From Vanilla planifolia (lineage: Eukaryota; Streptophyta; Magnoliopsida; Asparagales; Orchidaceae): a stretch of DNA of 64,000 nucleotides. The notes beneath the pieces were generated by a model, which had not been told where the DNA came from, made no database searches, and saw nothing but the letters and a program-made list of their open reading frames with translations. The position numbers and the translations under genes are program-made. How positions within the stretch are numbered: position 1 is the first letter of the stretch; the number at the start of each line of letters is the position of its first letter. Location: assembly GCA_023846275.1 (NCBI GenBank), contig JAIUJO010000082.1:1244266-1308265 (forward strand), given 5' to 3'. This document shows, piece after piece, positions 52,461-63,268 of this stretch.

Positions 52461-52839
52461 CATACTATTTAATTCTAATTTCTCCTTATAGGATTTCCTA
52501 GGTGAAAGGTTGTAATTCAACACATTACCCATCATAGAAGTTCGATGATGCAATGTTGGAATTATAACACTTAACCTTGTTTATGAGTTATCTTGATCCA
52601 CTAATATCTGAATCAATGTCATAGTAGCTTCATCCCCACAAATTGAAAGACATCAAGTCATGTATGTTTTAAAAATATAACTCACTTTCACACATCACTT
52701 TTTAAGGCAATACCTTTAGTTGTTTTGTGCGTAAGAAAAGTGTTGCTTTTTTACCATATTTATCACTTCATATTTCTTAATCATTAATATGGAGTCACTC
52801 TACTAGGATAGTTTCCTTATTCCTTAATAAAATCGTTGC

Positions 52840-53570
52840 AATATGGCATCTACAAGGGGCAATGTGTAGTATAGTGGCGCTAGTTGTGAAGTGCAAGCTA
52901 GTTGGTGCAATAAGTACTAGCATTTGTGATTGCTAGGTTTCGACCCCAATCGTACATTGTAGTAGTTGTCTTTGTGGTCGTGTATGTTGTATTCATGAGA
53001 TAGCTTGTAAGTGCACCCTTTATGACATCCTTTGTGCGTGGCTATTGGCAAGAATAAAGTATAACTTTTTTTTTGTTTTTAAGTGTTATGGGCTACTAGT
53101 GCTTGGACATGGTGATGCCTTTTTAAGAGGCCTATATTCTATCTTAATAGAATTATAAAAACATGCAATCTAGAAAAGGTAATGCATGCTGCTACATGGC
53201 TAATGACAGTGAATTTTAAATAATGCAATAGGTGTGAAGGTTTGTAAATACTGAGCTGTTGCCCTACCTATGCATTACTATACCTGCACATGTCGTAGCT
53301 AGTTTGCGGGTGCCCTATGGCATCACGTGTGCGTTGTTATCTGGCCCACGAACTATAACTTTTCTTTTATATTTCTAGCACTGTATGTTTTTGGTGCTTA
53401 GATAGGGTGAAGCAATATTAGGAGATTTTCTTTTCTCCATGATAGAATGGTCATAATATGTAATTTAAAATGGGCATTATCTAGTGTATTGCACCCTAGG
53501 ATAAAGTAGAAGTTTGATGGTGCAATATTCACTAGAGATTGTTCATGTTAGCTTGTGCCCCTAACTTAGT
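52840..53570 (+). repeat. Spacer subrepeats, ~300-315 bp, about 3 copies, unit 2
   Basis: Phrases like gttgcaatatggcatctaca plus ggggcaatgtgtagta begin near 52,844, 53,147 and 53,446. The linked phrase ggtgatgcctttttaagagg / ggtgaagcaatattaggaga lies at 53,111 and 53,406. They are the same family as the subrepeats at 34,285-35,760. Confidence 0.75.
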
Positions 53571-53579
53571 TTGGTGCAA

Positions 53580-54568
53580 TGTTTGCCCCAAGTCATAATG
53601 AAAATTCAATAGTGTAAATTATGCTCATTCATGTATTGGTTGAGCATGTTATTGCCTCCACATCGAGTGACACACATTGTCAAGCATCTCCCATGCATTG
53701 GGTCTTCCACTATGTATCACATGTTAGTCTTTAGAAGTTTGACCAATTAGTTATGGAAATGCATGTTTTTAAGTAATTAACATGATTCTGCTCTGTGGTT
53801 CACCATGTTTTTTGCAAATTGTTGAATTTCTCTCTTACATCAATTTTGGACAAAACATTTTGTCATTACGAAGTACATGCTCAACATCTTGAAGGTGTAG
53901 TAATTTATAGCCATTTTAATGATTGTAAGACTGGTGGACTCCTTCATTGATTATTTGTATGCATGTGTATTTTTCTAAGACTTGTTAGTTGACATGCTGT
54001 GTTAGTGCTAGCAAAGCCCTTCAACATTATTAGACCATTTATGCTTGATTTTGTGTTCCTTTTAAAATACATTTTGCTAATGGAATTGGATTGCTTTTGG
54101 GCAATGTTTATGTAAGTGATTTTTTGTGGTGCTAATTCTTATGGCATGGCTACCTCTAGGTGTGGTTAGTCATTATGTGTAGGCCTTTAACATGTAATTG
54201 AACCATCCTAATACGGAAGTTCGTATGTTTCTTACTTTTATTTAAGATGATTAGCTTCCATTCAATTATTTCATTGACACCACACTTCTCCTATGTTGGA
54301 ATAGTTGCCATTTTGTAATTCTATTGGATGTGTCATTCTCTTTGATCTCATGTTGGTATGGTCCTGGAAATCACCATTTAAGTCTTTGTTCACTATCATG
54401 GATGGTTGTTTTCGAAGAATGCTACTATAAGTAGACAATGTTTCAAAAAAAGAGGGACAGTATCCGAACTTTGTTGCTTTGGATCTTCTCTTTAAGGAGT
54501 ATCAACAAACACGATGAATGTGTTAATTATAACATGAGGTGCAGCCTGGTGCATTCTCTTTGCATTGC
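53580..54568 (+). other. 5' ETS-like block upstream of 18S, unit 2
   Basis: This is the counterpart of 36,060-37,097. Shared pieces include gttgagcatgttattgcctc against ggctaagtgtgttgttttcc, tttgtcattacgaagt with acattttatagttatat context, and aacatgaggtgcagcctggt immediately before 18S. No gene is seen. Confidence 0.65.
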
Positions 54569-55490
54569 TACCTAATTTGTCCTACAAGTAATCATATGCT
54601 TTCTCTCAAAGATTTAGGGCATGCATGTGTATTTGTGATCAATTTAAGCTATGAAACATTGAATAGCCCTTTAAATTAATTATAGTTTATTTAATGATAC
54701 AAGCTGCTAAGATAATCATTGTAATTTTAGAGCTAGTACATCAACAAAACCTTTGCTCCTTGATAATTAATGATAACTCATCAAATTGAATGCCCTCCAT
54801 TATGGCAATGCATCATTTTATTTTTCACCCTAGCAACTATAAATTGTTGGATAGGGGCCTATCATTGTAGTTACATGTGATGAACAGTTAGGGTTCAGCT
54901 CTAAAGAGATGTGTTAAGAGATGGCAACAACATCTAAGAAAGGTACTAGGTACACAAATTACAAAAGCTTGGCATAGGAAACTAATGACAACAAAAAACT
55001 TCATCGATTTCCATGAGTTTAAAATTGGAATAAGTACAATCTAAATTACTTAATGAGGACTGATTGGATGAAAAGTCTGGTGCCAGTAACTATAGAAATT
55101 CCAAATCTAATCATATTTTTTAAGTTGTTATAGCAAAGAAGCTCATACTTGAACTGTTATGTGTTAACATGCAGGATTTTGGTCTTATTATGCAGGCCAT
55201 CGAGATTAGAATATTAATTAAGGGCTATCGTGGACACTCATATTTCATAGTTAGAGGAGAAATTTTTTGATTTATGGTTGATGAATGACTATGAAAGAAT
55301 TTACTTTAATCATGGACAAAAGTTTGGTGCTCAAATACCATCACGTACTATTCTAATCTCAACTATAAATGTTGTCCAACAAAGAATGCAAGATGTTTCT
55401 CTTTATACATTGTTAGCACCTAATAAGAAATCAAACATTTTTGGCATCTTAACATGACATTGGTCAAAGACTACATCATACAGTGCCTCA
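54569..55490 (+). pseudogene. 18S rRNA pseudogene, 5' part with V4 deleted, interrupted by LINE, unit 2
   Basis: It starts at tacctaatttgtcctacaag (18S TACCTGGTTGATCCTGCCAG) and continues with taatcatatgctttctctca, ggcatgcatgtgtatttgtg, attataatcagt-type text, tggaataagtacaatctaaa, gtctggtgccagtaactata, catatttcatagttagagga and ttagcacctaataagaaatc. About 200 nt including V4 are missing near 55,160 compared with the copy at 37,098. Like that copy it stops in the CTGAAACTTAAAGG-GGAAGGGCACC stretch (55,462-55,500) and is followed by a LINE 3' end on the opposite strand. It has decayed independently of the first copy. Confidence 0.9.
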
Positions 55491-55559
55491 GGTGGTTCAT
55501 ATATAAAATCATTAAAATGGCAAAGTCAAAATAGTTTGGGAAGAAGAATTCCTTAGTCC

Positions 55560-55925
55560 CAAAAAAAATCATAGGAAGTGCATGATGAACAACGTGATCA
55601 ATTTTTTTGTTACCGTGGTACAAAGTGTTGGATATCATGAAGGACCTCATATTGTGAACATGTGTAATGGTGCCATTATTAGAAGTGGTGATATTAGAAT
55701 TAGTTTCAATCTTTGTTGTGTTGACATTGGGAAGAATAGTTCTAAGAATTGCCATTGATTCAAGGATAGCAATAAAACTCTATATGTAATGCTAAATATG
55801 AAAATGCAGTCTTACTTGTAATAGTAATAGGTTTACCCACATCATTCTACATGACAATTCCAATTCTAACAATCAAGTCATCATGCACAACTGCATCACA
55901 ATTTAGTTTTATCCAACTAATTAGA
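55560..55925 (-). pseudogene. LINE C RNase H domain remnant
   Basis: SWIKLNCDAVVHDDLIVRIGIVM, a stop, then NDVGKPITITSKTAF is read at 55,920-55,803. This aligns with KLNCDVAMHDDLNVEI and DEMGRPITITTKTL of LINE D. The first catalytic Asp is kept. A 94-codon open stretch at 55,471-55,755 overlaps the C-terminal part, but its frame gives no further RNase H motif. Confidence 0.7.
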
Positions 55926-56279
55926 GGAGTCCAATAAGAAGTAAGTACCATACAATCAAGGCTTTTAAAGCTCTAGATGGATGACATTAGTGCTTTATAA
56001 CAATCAAGAACTACAATACAGATGCACATATTAAGTACATATATATTATAGACCTTTTCTAATCAGCTTGTAATTTCCTATTAAGCCAAAGATAGAATAG
56101 GGATATAGCTCCAAATTTGATAGCTAGGAAAGCTAAAGGTGCCATAGCATTCCAAAAAAAAATTTCAGGAGATAAAAATGGAATATATATCCTTACAATT
56201 GAACCCACCAAGCTTGAAGCACTTATTTAGAATGTAGTTGCACAATAGTTCATTCATAGTATGGCACTCTTATAAGTAT

Positions 56280-56520
56280 TTCTATAAGTCTTTGTTGGCA
56301 TTACAACCTCATAGACACAGTAAAGACATAATTTTCCCTTTTTGCACAAAGCCATGATCGAGTAGGAAGAAGGTTTAAATCTAATGTCCATAGAAAAAAT
56401 GTAACCTAAGGCTACACTTTAATATCCATGTAAACATGCTTCTAGATATATCCTTTATGTCTAACACCACATCATCACCTAATTTGATGAACAACACCTA
56501 CTTTGTTCAATTTACACCAT
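56280..56520 (-). pseudogene. LINE C zf-RVT region, position only
   Basis: This is the stretch homologous in position to 38,919-39,161 of LINE A, lying just 5' of the RNase H in element orientation. Residues such as SRSMFTWILKCSLRLHFF fit the W..K......FLWR block loosely. The call rests mainly on order and on nucleotide similarity to LINE A. Confidence 0.4.
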
Positions 56521-57149
56521 GGCGTATGTCAAATTTGCATGACTTAATTAGGCAAGAATAACTATTAACTCTTATTATGGTCCCACATATCATGCTCCAT
56601 AACCAACTCCACTACAAAAGTTTTATGATATGCATCCAAGTTTAGAATGCTTTTCCAATACCAATAATAAGGAAAACAATCCAATTATCAAACAAAAAGG
56701 AAACTGAGTGCCTAAAAATATGTGCCAAATTGCACTGTTTATAGTCTAAGGGGATACAATATTTGGTTAATTTAGATGTATGAGATGCACTACAAGGCGT
56801 ATCAAAAGTATTATCTGTCAGACTTAAAGGATAACACCCACAAAAAGTCCCCCCATGTAACAAATCACCTTCAGCGTTTTGCAATTAAAATTGACTACTA
56901 GGTGGATAGTTTGTGAAGACTGTGCAATCCTCATGAAATGTTACCATTTCCCATCAAGCATAGTGTTTAGTGCCACAATCACTTGAACTAATGCACAAGT
57001 AGTGGTGCATTAATTTCACTAGTTCTTCAATAGTTTCACTTAAAATTAATGAGTGACCAAATTAATAAGTCGAAATAGTAGCTAACAAAATTTAATCATG
57101 ATAATACATCCAATCACCTATAGTGATTGGATTATACATCTTGATAAAC

Positions 57150-58250
57150 AGATTTCAATAGATAAATAATGAAATTGAAGACCATTTTTAAAGCCTATTT
57201 GCCACAATTGGTATTCTAAGATATCGCAATTGAGTGGGCCTAAGCATATGTAATTTTCCTACAATTATTTTCTTATGCTTTTACTTCATCCCCTTACTAA
57301 ATAACTCCCATAATTTTTTTAGACCCCCCACCTGACCAACAAAATGCTCACACTGCTTCATAATAACCAAAAATATGTTGCCACAATATAGGTTGTATTT
57401 GAATAAATGATGCAATCATTTGCATACAATGGTGTGTCATTGTAAGGGAAGAAAGGACAATCATATTCGTATTTGAGATAATGTGATCATGTTTGTATTA
57501 GATAAGTAATAAGAGATAGTTAGACACAATAATAAAGAATTATTATGAGATAGGACGTCCCTATCCAAGATCCCTAGTCACTTTGATCCAAGGTAGATGA
57601 ATATTACTAGACATCATCCTGAATCACAATGTAGTGATATGGGTCTCAATCCAATCACATTAAATAATAAGAAACTATAGATATTTAACCATATCCATCA
57701 TAAATTTCCAACTTAACTTGTCATAAGTTAGATCCATATCCAACTTTAGAACCATCAAACCTTCTTTTAAAGAAGATCAATTTGTATAAGAGGCAATTTC
57801 TAAAGCGAAGAAAATATTATGAGATGTAACATGGCTTGGCACAAAAGCAACCTGCCCACTAGTAATGATATTAGGCGGCACAAAAATTAATCTAGCCATA
57901 AAAAGTTTTCTCACTACTTTGCATATCATAATGCATAGGCTAATGGGCCAAAATTGCTCTAGTTTTGGTGCTTCTTTGACTTTAGAGGAGAGAATAACAA
58001 ATGTATCTTTCTAACAATTGGGTATATAAGTCTCTTTAAAGAATTATTTTATGATTATAAGAATATCAGCTTATGTAATCCTCCAATACCCATGCATAAA
58101 TTTAGATGAGATGGTATGCTAACCAGGATGCTTATTTCTTTGGATTGATTTCACTGTAGATCAAAACTCACTATCATTGATATAAGCCACAAGTACAACT
58201 TTCTATTCTTACTAAAAAGTTATATAAGAATGTCTTCTATCAAAATGTGG
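57150..58250 (-). pseudogene. LINE C reverse transcriptase remnant
   Basis: Pieces in order: KSIQRNKHPG then SSKFMHGYW (KAPGPDG block, about 58,110); PKLEQFWPISLCIMICKVVR then KLFMARL (57,975-57,890; RPISL.NV.YK...K....RL); EGLMVLKLDMDLTYDKLSW (57,768-57,712; motif A); and PLYANDCIIYSNTTYI (57,440-57,395; motif C, where the catalytic pair is now N-D). In working RTs motif C is ADD. Stops separate all pieces. Confidence 0.75.
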
Positions 58251-58479
58251 CCCAGTTGAGTTTGGTACATATCACCACCAAGGTTCTTCTAATAACATGA
58301 CACTATCATAGTATACAATACGTTGTGCTAAAATATCATGTTCTAGTTTTGATAAGCCACTCAACGATTATTTAAGTTCTAGGACTTTGATTTCTTGTTC
58401 TCATTGGAAATGCCATCTAAGGATGCTACCATGCTTTATTGAACTACATTTCTTTAATGCAATCAAAGCCTTAATAAAT

Positions 58480-59300
58480 TTGGTGGAAAAATTTTCCATG
58501 AGGAATCACTTAATTGTCCCCTTCTAAGCTACGCTAACAACAATTGTTGATTTCAGAATGGATAGCTCAATGAATTCGAATTGAAGTCTCCTATTTGTGT
58601 CACCTAATAGTGGTCACCTGAACTATATATGTTAAAAGCAATGGTTCAAGCCAATGCATGGTAAGACTATAATAATGGTGCTTGAGTAAGCTTGCATACT
58701 TTCAATATTCATAAATGGTTTGTCCAATCTCTCATAAATATGGGCATTCCATTCTTTTTTATTACATTAGATTAATCAATTGCCAATAAAACTTAGGTTT
58801 ATCTGATGTAAATCATTTAAAAAGTTGCAAAATTCATGTTAAGCCGAGCTACTATTGAAATTTTCCCTCTTTTTGCCATCCTTTGGAAGTAAAGCATTAA
58901 AGTCTCCTACGAAAAGTTGGTTCTAAAAAATTCAGTAATATATCTAATTTGTTCTAAAGCATATTGCTTGATAATATGTTATTCTGATGCACACACATAG
59001 CATCACATCCAAATCTCAAAACTATTAGATCTCTCTTGAGCAGTAACCACCAGAGTAGTATACGTTAAAATTTTAAGGTTCATCTAATCCCAAAATAATA
59101 TTACAATGCCTTTAAAAGCACAGTCGAAGATTTAATAAAGTAATTCTATTTTTGTCCAAATACTTTGCCTCATCTCAATGAATGGTTTCCACTCATGTTT
59201 CTAAAAGCACAAACATAGAAATCATATTCTTTCTTACAAAATGTTAAAAGTATGCATGGTTTTTTGCTACCTTAATCCCTTGCGTATGCCAAAGTTAAAA
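58480..59300 (-). pseudogene. LINE C endonuclease remnant
   Basis: GDFNALLPKDGKKRE-like text at 58,920-58,865 is the GDFN block of L1 endonucleases. Downstream in the element, FTWSNVIKKNGMPIF (about 58,740) matches the TW.N.......RLDR block. Further upstream the match fades. The endonuclease is the part that would choose the target site, so this copy and LINE B are the places to look for site-specific features. Confidence 0.6.
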
Positions 59301-61600
59301 AAGGCCATAATTTATGGATACAAATAAGCTGTAGCTTGATAAAAAGTGTTCCATTATGCACCATCCCCATTTCAAGCCTACACATAATTGACCCAACAAT
59401 AGCACAATAGCCTCTTAGATTAAGGAAATTTGTAATCTTTGTGACATAATTTAGATAATGCATGCCTTCCCACAGAAAGTCTTCAAAATCAGAATTCAAC
59501 AAATTAGATTCTCAACAAGGTGTGCTTTCCTTATTAAAAATGAAGCACTATTCTTAGATTTTCAGTTGTAGACCCAACTCATCATAGACTTAGTAATGTA
59601 CTTCATTAAAAATTCTTCAGTGAAGAAACTTTCGACAACAACAATCTAAATGCTTAGCTTACTACACTACTAAATAATGTAGTTACACCAAAATGAAGTG
59701 CATGAGTTCCCATAACCTCTCCTTTTTTATATGCTCCTATAAGTTTTGAAACTAATAACTACACTAAATGTTGATTCTAATGTCACGACAGTCTACATTC
59801 ATGTGGGAAATTGGAATAAAAATCCCTCCCATAGCCTTGTAAAGGAGGATTCAGACATAATTCTATAGTTTCAAAGTTTAACTAACTATGACACTTTAGA
59901 GAACCTCTAATAATTGATTTCACATTACTGGTGGGGCACCTTTGCATTAAATTTAAAAATGCCACTAAATTTCTACACATAAGAAATGGACAAGGCTTGT
60001 CAAACACCTCACTCTATATATTACTTAGTTTGTTGCCTTTCACATTTTTCTTAAATTTATATGTAGTCCTACCCTATTGCATTTCAGAGTGCTTGATCGA
60101 TATAATAGATATTTGTGGCTCCTAGAGACTATTGTTGAAATTACAAGGGCAATCCTGACTGAAGCAATAAACTCAACAATAGCCAATCAAGTAAAGTGAC
60201 AACTTCTCTACAGCACTTTTAATTTGCTTCGATGAACTTCCTCAAAAAAAAAAACTACCATACCCTAAAACTTGTATTGTAGTTGGCAAATTTGCTTTGC
60301 CTTCCTTTTAGATGAATGCAGTATTTTGTGATTAAGCAAGCACTATAGCCATCATTAATGTTATACCTCTAGATAACAGATAATTTAGATTTACATGGAT
60401 AGCCAAGTGCTAGGATGAAAAAAGAAATGCTCACACATATTGCAATATTTTCATACATCAACATAATCTGAAAAGCCATAAAAATGCATCTTTTCATTGG
60501 TACATACTGTAGTTTTTATCTACTACTCTTACATAACAAATTAAGGAAGCTACTTCTCCACAGTAGAAGTTATCTTACCTCTGAACCCCTAGTCATGATG
60601 TTTATTTCATGAGCAAGTGTAGAACAAAAAAATACATAATAATTATTCCCATGGATTTATTATCTAATGTCCCCAAACCATGTTAGTATTAATGCAATAA
60701 TAATAGTAAATATCAAAGTTGCAAAACCAGCAAAAAAAATTTCCCCAATAATTAATTCAACAATGTAAAAAAGATTCATACCAACCTATAGTTTCTAAAA
60801 CCTTCCTCCGCAAAAATCAGCTGGAGGAATTACACTTCTTCTATTTTTTATATGAGAAACATGCCTATACATAGATTGGTATTGCAACTTTACCCAAACT
60901 TTATAGTTGGTTGGACTATTTCAAAATTAGCCCAACCATAATTCTGTATTACCAAAATTAAATGTTGGAATCTACTCCAAAAGAAGAAAATATTTGATAA
61001 ACCTTGCATAATCATTTGAGTTACAAAGGTTATATTGTATCTTGATTTGAAGTTGTTGTCCTGATCAACTCTAGATTGATCAATTTCCATATACAAATGT
61101 CGCATCCAAAAAGCCCAAAACACCTTTAGTCCATGAAACAAAAGTTCAATGTAATTCTCTAGGGAATAGAAACTAAAATGGAATTCTCTATCCCAATATT
61201 CGTTACCACAACTTTCCAATGCTATTTGTTTTCTGATCTTCCAACATGACTAATAGGTCCCCTCTCTTTATTCATTTTTATTTTAATTGTAATATCCAAT
61301 TTAATCGATAATACCTTTGCCCTTGTCTCAAAATCATTATGGGATCACAATAATATTTTCACTTGAGCTACTAGCAAAAGTCCCCTGCTTCTCAAATATT
61401 TTCTCTTGATTATGTGAATAGATAGAAGGATGTTCCTCCTTATCAGTATTGTTTGATGTGTTGTTTTATTTGTTAGTAGTAGGTTGATCCTCACAAAGAG
61501 TTTTTAGTTTACTCATTCTGTTTGATTAGACCACCCTTACTCTTATCTTGTTCCGAACGAGACCTACTCCTTGGCATTATTTATAATGTATCTCTATGAT
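59300..61600 (-). other. LINE C inter-ORF region, nothing recognised
   Basis: No domain is seen on either strand. Open stretches at 59,272-59,502 and 60,890-61,219 on the - strand (76 and 109 codons) lie in the LINE and point its way, but they carry no family motif I can name. The region sits between the ORF1-like and endonuclease remnants. Base composition and decay match the rest of LINE C. Confidence 0.4.
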
Positions 61601-62900
61601 TCAATTGCTTTGCAATCTTATGCTTACTAATTTCTTTTACTATTATAGTCCTCCACTACTAAGTTTTAGCACTCATTCTCCTCCTCATTGAATTGGCCCC
61701 ACTATATTTTTTTTATCAGTATAATCATTTAAAGGACTTATACACCTAACTAAAGTAGTAGTGTGTACTAGCACATTGGGTACACATGACGAAAAGCATG
61801 CCACACCTTGCTACCTTTGATGCAAATAGTATGCAATCCCTTATATTCACTCCATTGGAAGGAATGACCCAAGTGTCCACTAATCAATATTCCCAATCAA
61901 AGTGGATTGTACCAATATAGTTTATGACAAACCTTAGGATGACCTTTACATGCCTATCATCCACCAATCAAACTAAATAAGATCACTTACATCTTTGGCA
62001 AGATAAAATATTCTTGATGTCCCAATACAAAGGAAGGAGTGATAGGAACTGAATATAGACTATTGCACACATAATTAAAAAATCATCCTAAATGGCACCA
62101 CCTATGCTATAGTATTATAGCTATCCATTGGAAGAAAAAACCCTTCATAGACCTTACCCATGGGGTTTAACTTGTAATTAGTATTTTGATATTCACATGC
62201 CTCATTTGATAGATATAATTCTTGGTAAATAATGTATAAGGTATTTTTAAGTGCAAGAATTTTGACATCAATTGTGGTTGGTGTCTATGAGAAGTAAATA
62301 GGGAGATCTCCCATTCAAGTTTCATTAATAATGCTCATGTTTCTTCTCTTGTAAGTGCGCTCTAAAGGCTAACCTTAGTCAAACTATGAGGCTAACCTTA
62401 GTCAAACTATGTGATACATGTGTGCCCTCTACATTGTTGTCTTCCTTGGCCACTTTAACAATCTCACTAACACAATTCTTGCAACCACTCCATTAAGTAG
62501 CCCCATTTGGTCTCAAAATCCTCTCCAATTCATTAGCAGTTTTACCAATTTTTTTCACTGATTGGAGGATTAGTTTCCTTATATATTTCTCATAGTAATT
62601 CACCTTGCAATCTTGATGTTGTACCTCCATCCTCTGTAAAAAATATTGTTATCATACCTATCCCCCATTGATTGAGACACCTTGACAAAATTAGCTACAT
62701 TCTTCCTTATACAAAATTGCATTTCACCAATAATACTTTCTAGTGCCTTAATAACAAGGAAAGTTCCAACATCTTGGATGATAAAGTTAAGGTTCTTTGG
62801 TTTCAAGTATTCCCTAATTGAATGCAAAGCATCAATACCTTCCACCTATTGCTTGGAAAATTAAAAAAATGCCTTTTGGTTTTCTTCACTGCCTTACAAG
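61600..62900 (-). pseudogene. LINE C ORF1-like remnant
   Basis: At about 62,085-61,990 the - strand gives VYIQFLSLLPLYWDIKNIL then LAKDVSDLI in adjacent frames. This lines up with VRFLTLLLLHEDMKNIL and ITKAIGEAF of LINE B ORF1, the second half of a DUF4283-like domain. An open stretch at 62,600-62,845 would be its N-terminal part. No knuckle could be located with confidence. Confidence 0.45.
62367..62411. repeat. Exact 22-bp tandem duplication
   Basis: The 22-bp word ggctaaccttagtcaaacta plus tg occurs twice in direct succession without a mismatch, in an otherwise heavily mutated region. It is a recent slippage event. Confidence 0.85.
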
Positions 62901-63240
62901 ATTTAGCTTCTGACCATATTCATAGCTAGTCAATGTGAATTTAGATGATTAGTAGTTATTGTTTGATTTTTGAACCTACCAAAAGCAAATAAAAAATATA
63001 GAGATTGTCAAGCTCTCCTCGAGCATACTGCCACCAAAGCTAAGAAAATCCAATCACCATGCACCACCATCCTTTCTCCCACTTTTGTAGCCAATGTCAT
63101 TGACTAACCAACCATATGTGACATTCTGTACATATGATTCTACTCATTGTACTTGTCTGGCACTTTCATATGTCTCCATCCACCATGTCTTTACATCTTC
63201 ATCTGTTAAAGTGAATAGTTAATTTGTTGCCATACTTTCC

Positions 63241-63268
63241 CTTAAAACTAAAGGAATGAAAGGAAAGA
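63241..63268 (+). other. 18S-like target copy between LINE C and LINE D
   Basis: The stretch cttaaaactaaaggaatgaa then aggaaagac reads as decayed 18S CTGAAACTTAAAGGAATTGA then CGGAAGGGC. It sits exactly where the 3' end of LINE D begins and after the 5' side of LINE C. It is the same 18S segment that marks the junctions at 38,226 and 46,925. The match is short, so chance cannot be excluded by eye. Confidence 0.45.

Larger units (their letters stand above)
52275..54568 (+). other. Decayed intergenic spacer plus 5' ETS, unit 2
   Basis: This 2.3-kb block between the 26S end and the 18S start aligns along its length with 33,880-37,097. It is shorter mainly because it has about three ~315-bp subrepeats against five to six in the other unit. 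The order is the same: short-word repeat, unique block (attacccatcatagaag at 52,523 against attgcccatcatagaga at 34,100), subrepeats, unique ETS-like block. No gene or named promoter motif is seen. Confidence 0.8.
55495..63000 (-). mobile_element. LINE C: near full-length decayed L1-type element inserted in 18S
   Basis: Read on the - strand, the element goes from an ORF1 region (about 62.9-61.6 kb) through endonuclease (59.3-58.5), RT (58.25-57.15), zf-RVT (56.5-56.3) and RNase H (55.93-55.56). Its 3' end is near 55,500, directly against the broken 18S of unit 2. At about 7.4 kb it is close to the usual size of a plant L1. Its 3' end and RNase H align with those of LINE A and LINE D. Stops and frameshifts are dense, more so than in LINE B. 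Confidence 0.75.

Noticed and set aside
60890-61219. 109-codon open frame on the - strand with a phrase like FHGLKVFWAFWMRH that loosely recalls a zinc knuckle
   Set aside because: The Cys positions are absent, and one would have to assume several changes to see a knuckle. It is kept as unassigned LINE C sequence.
62960-63240. Longer 18S match upstream of the 28-bp target copy before LINE D
   Set aside because: Beyond the 28 bp the alignment needs large gaps and is no better than chance, so only the short stretch is reported.
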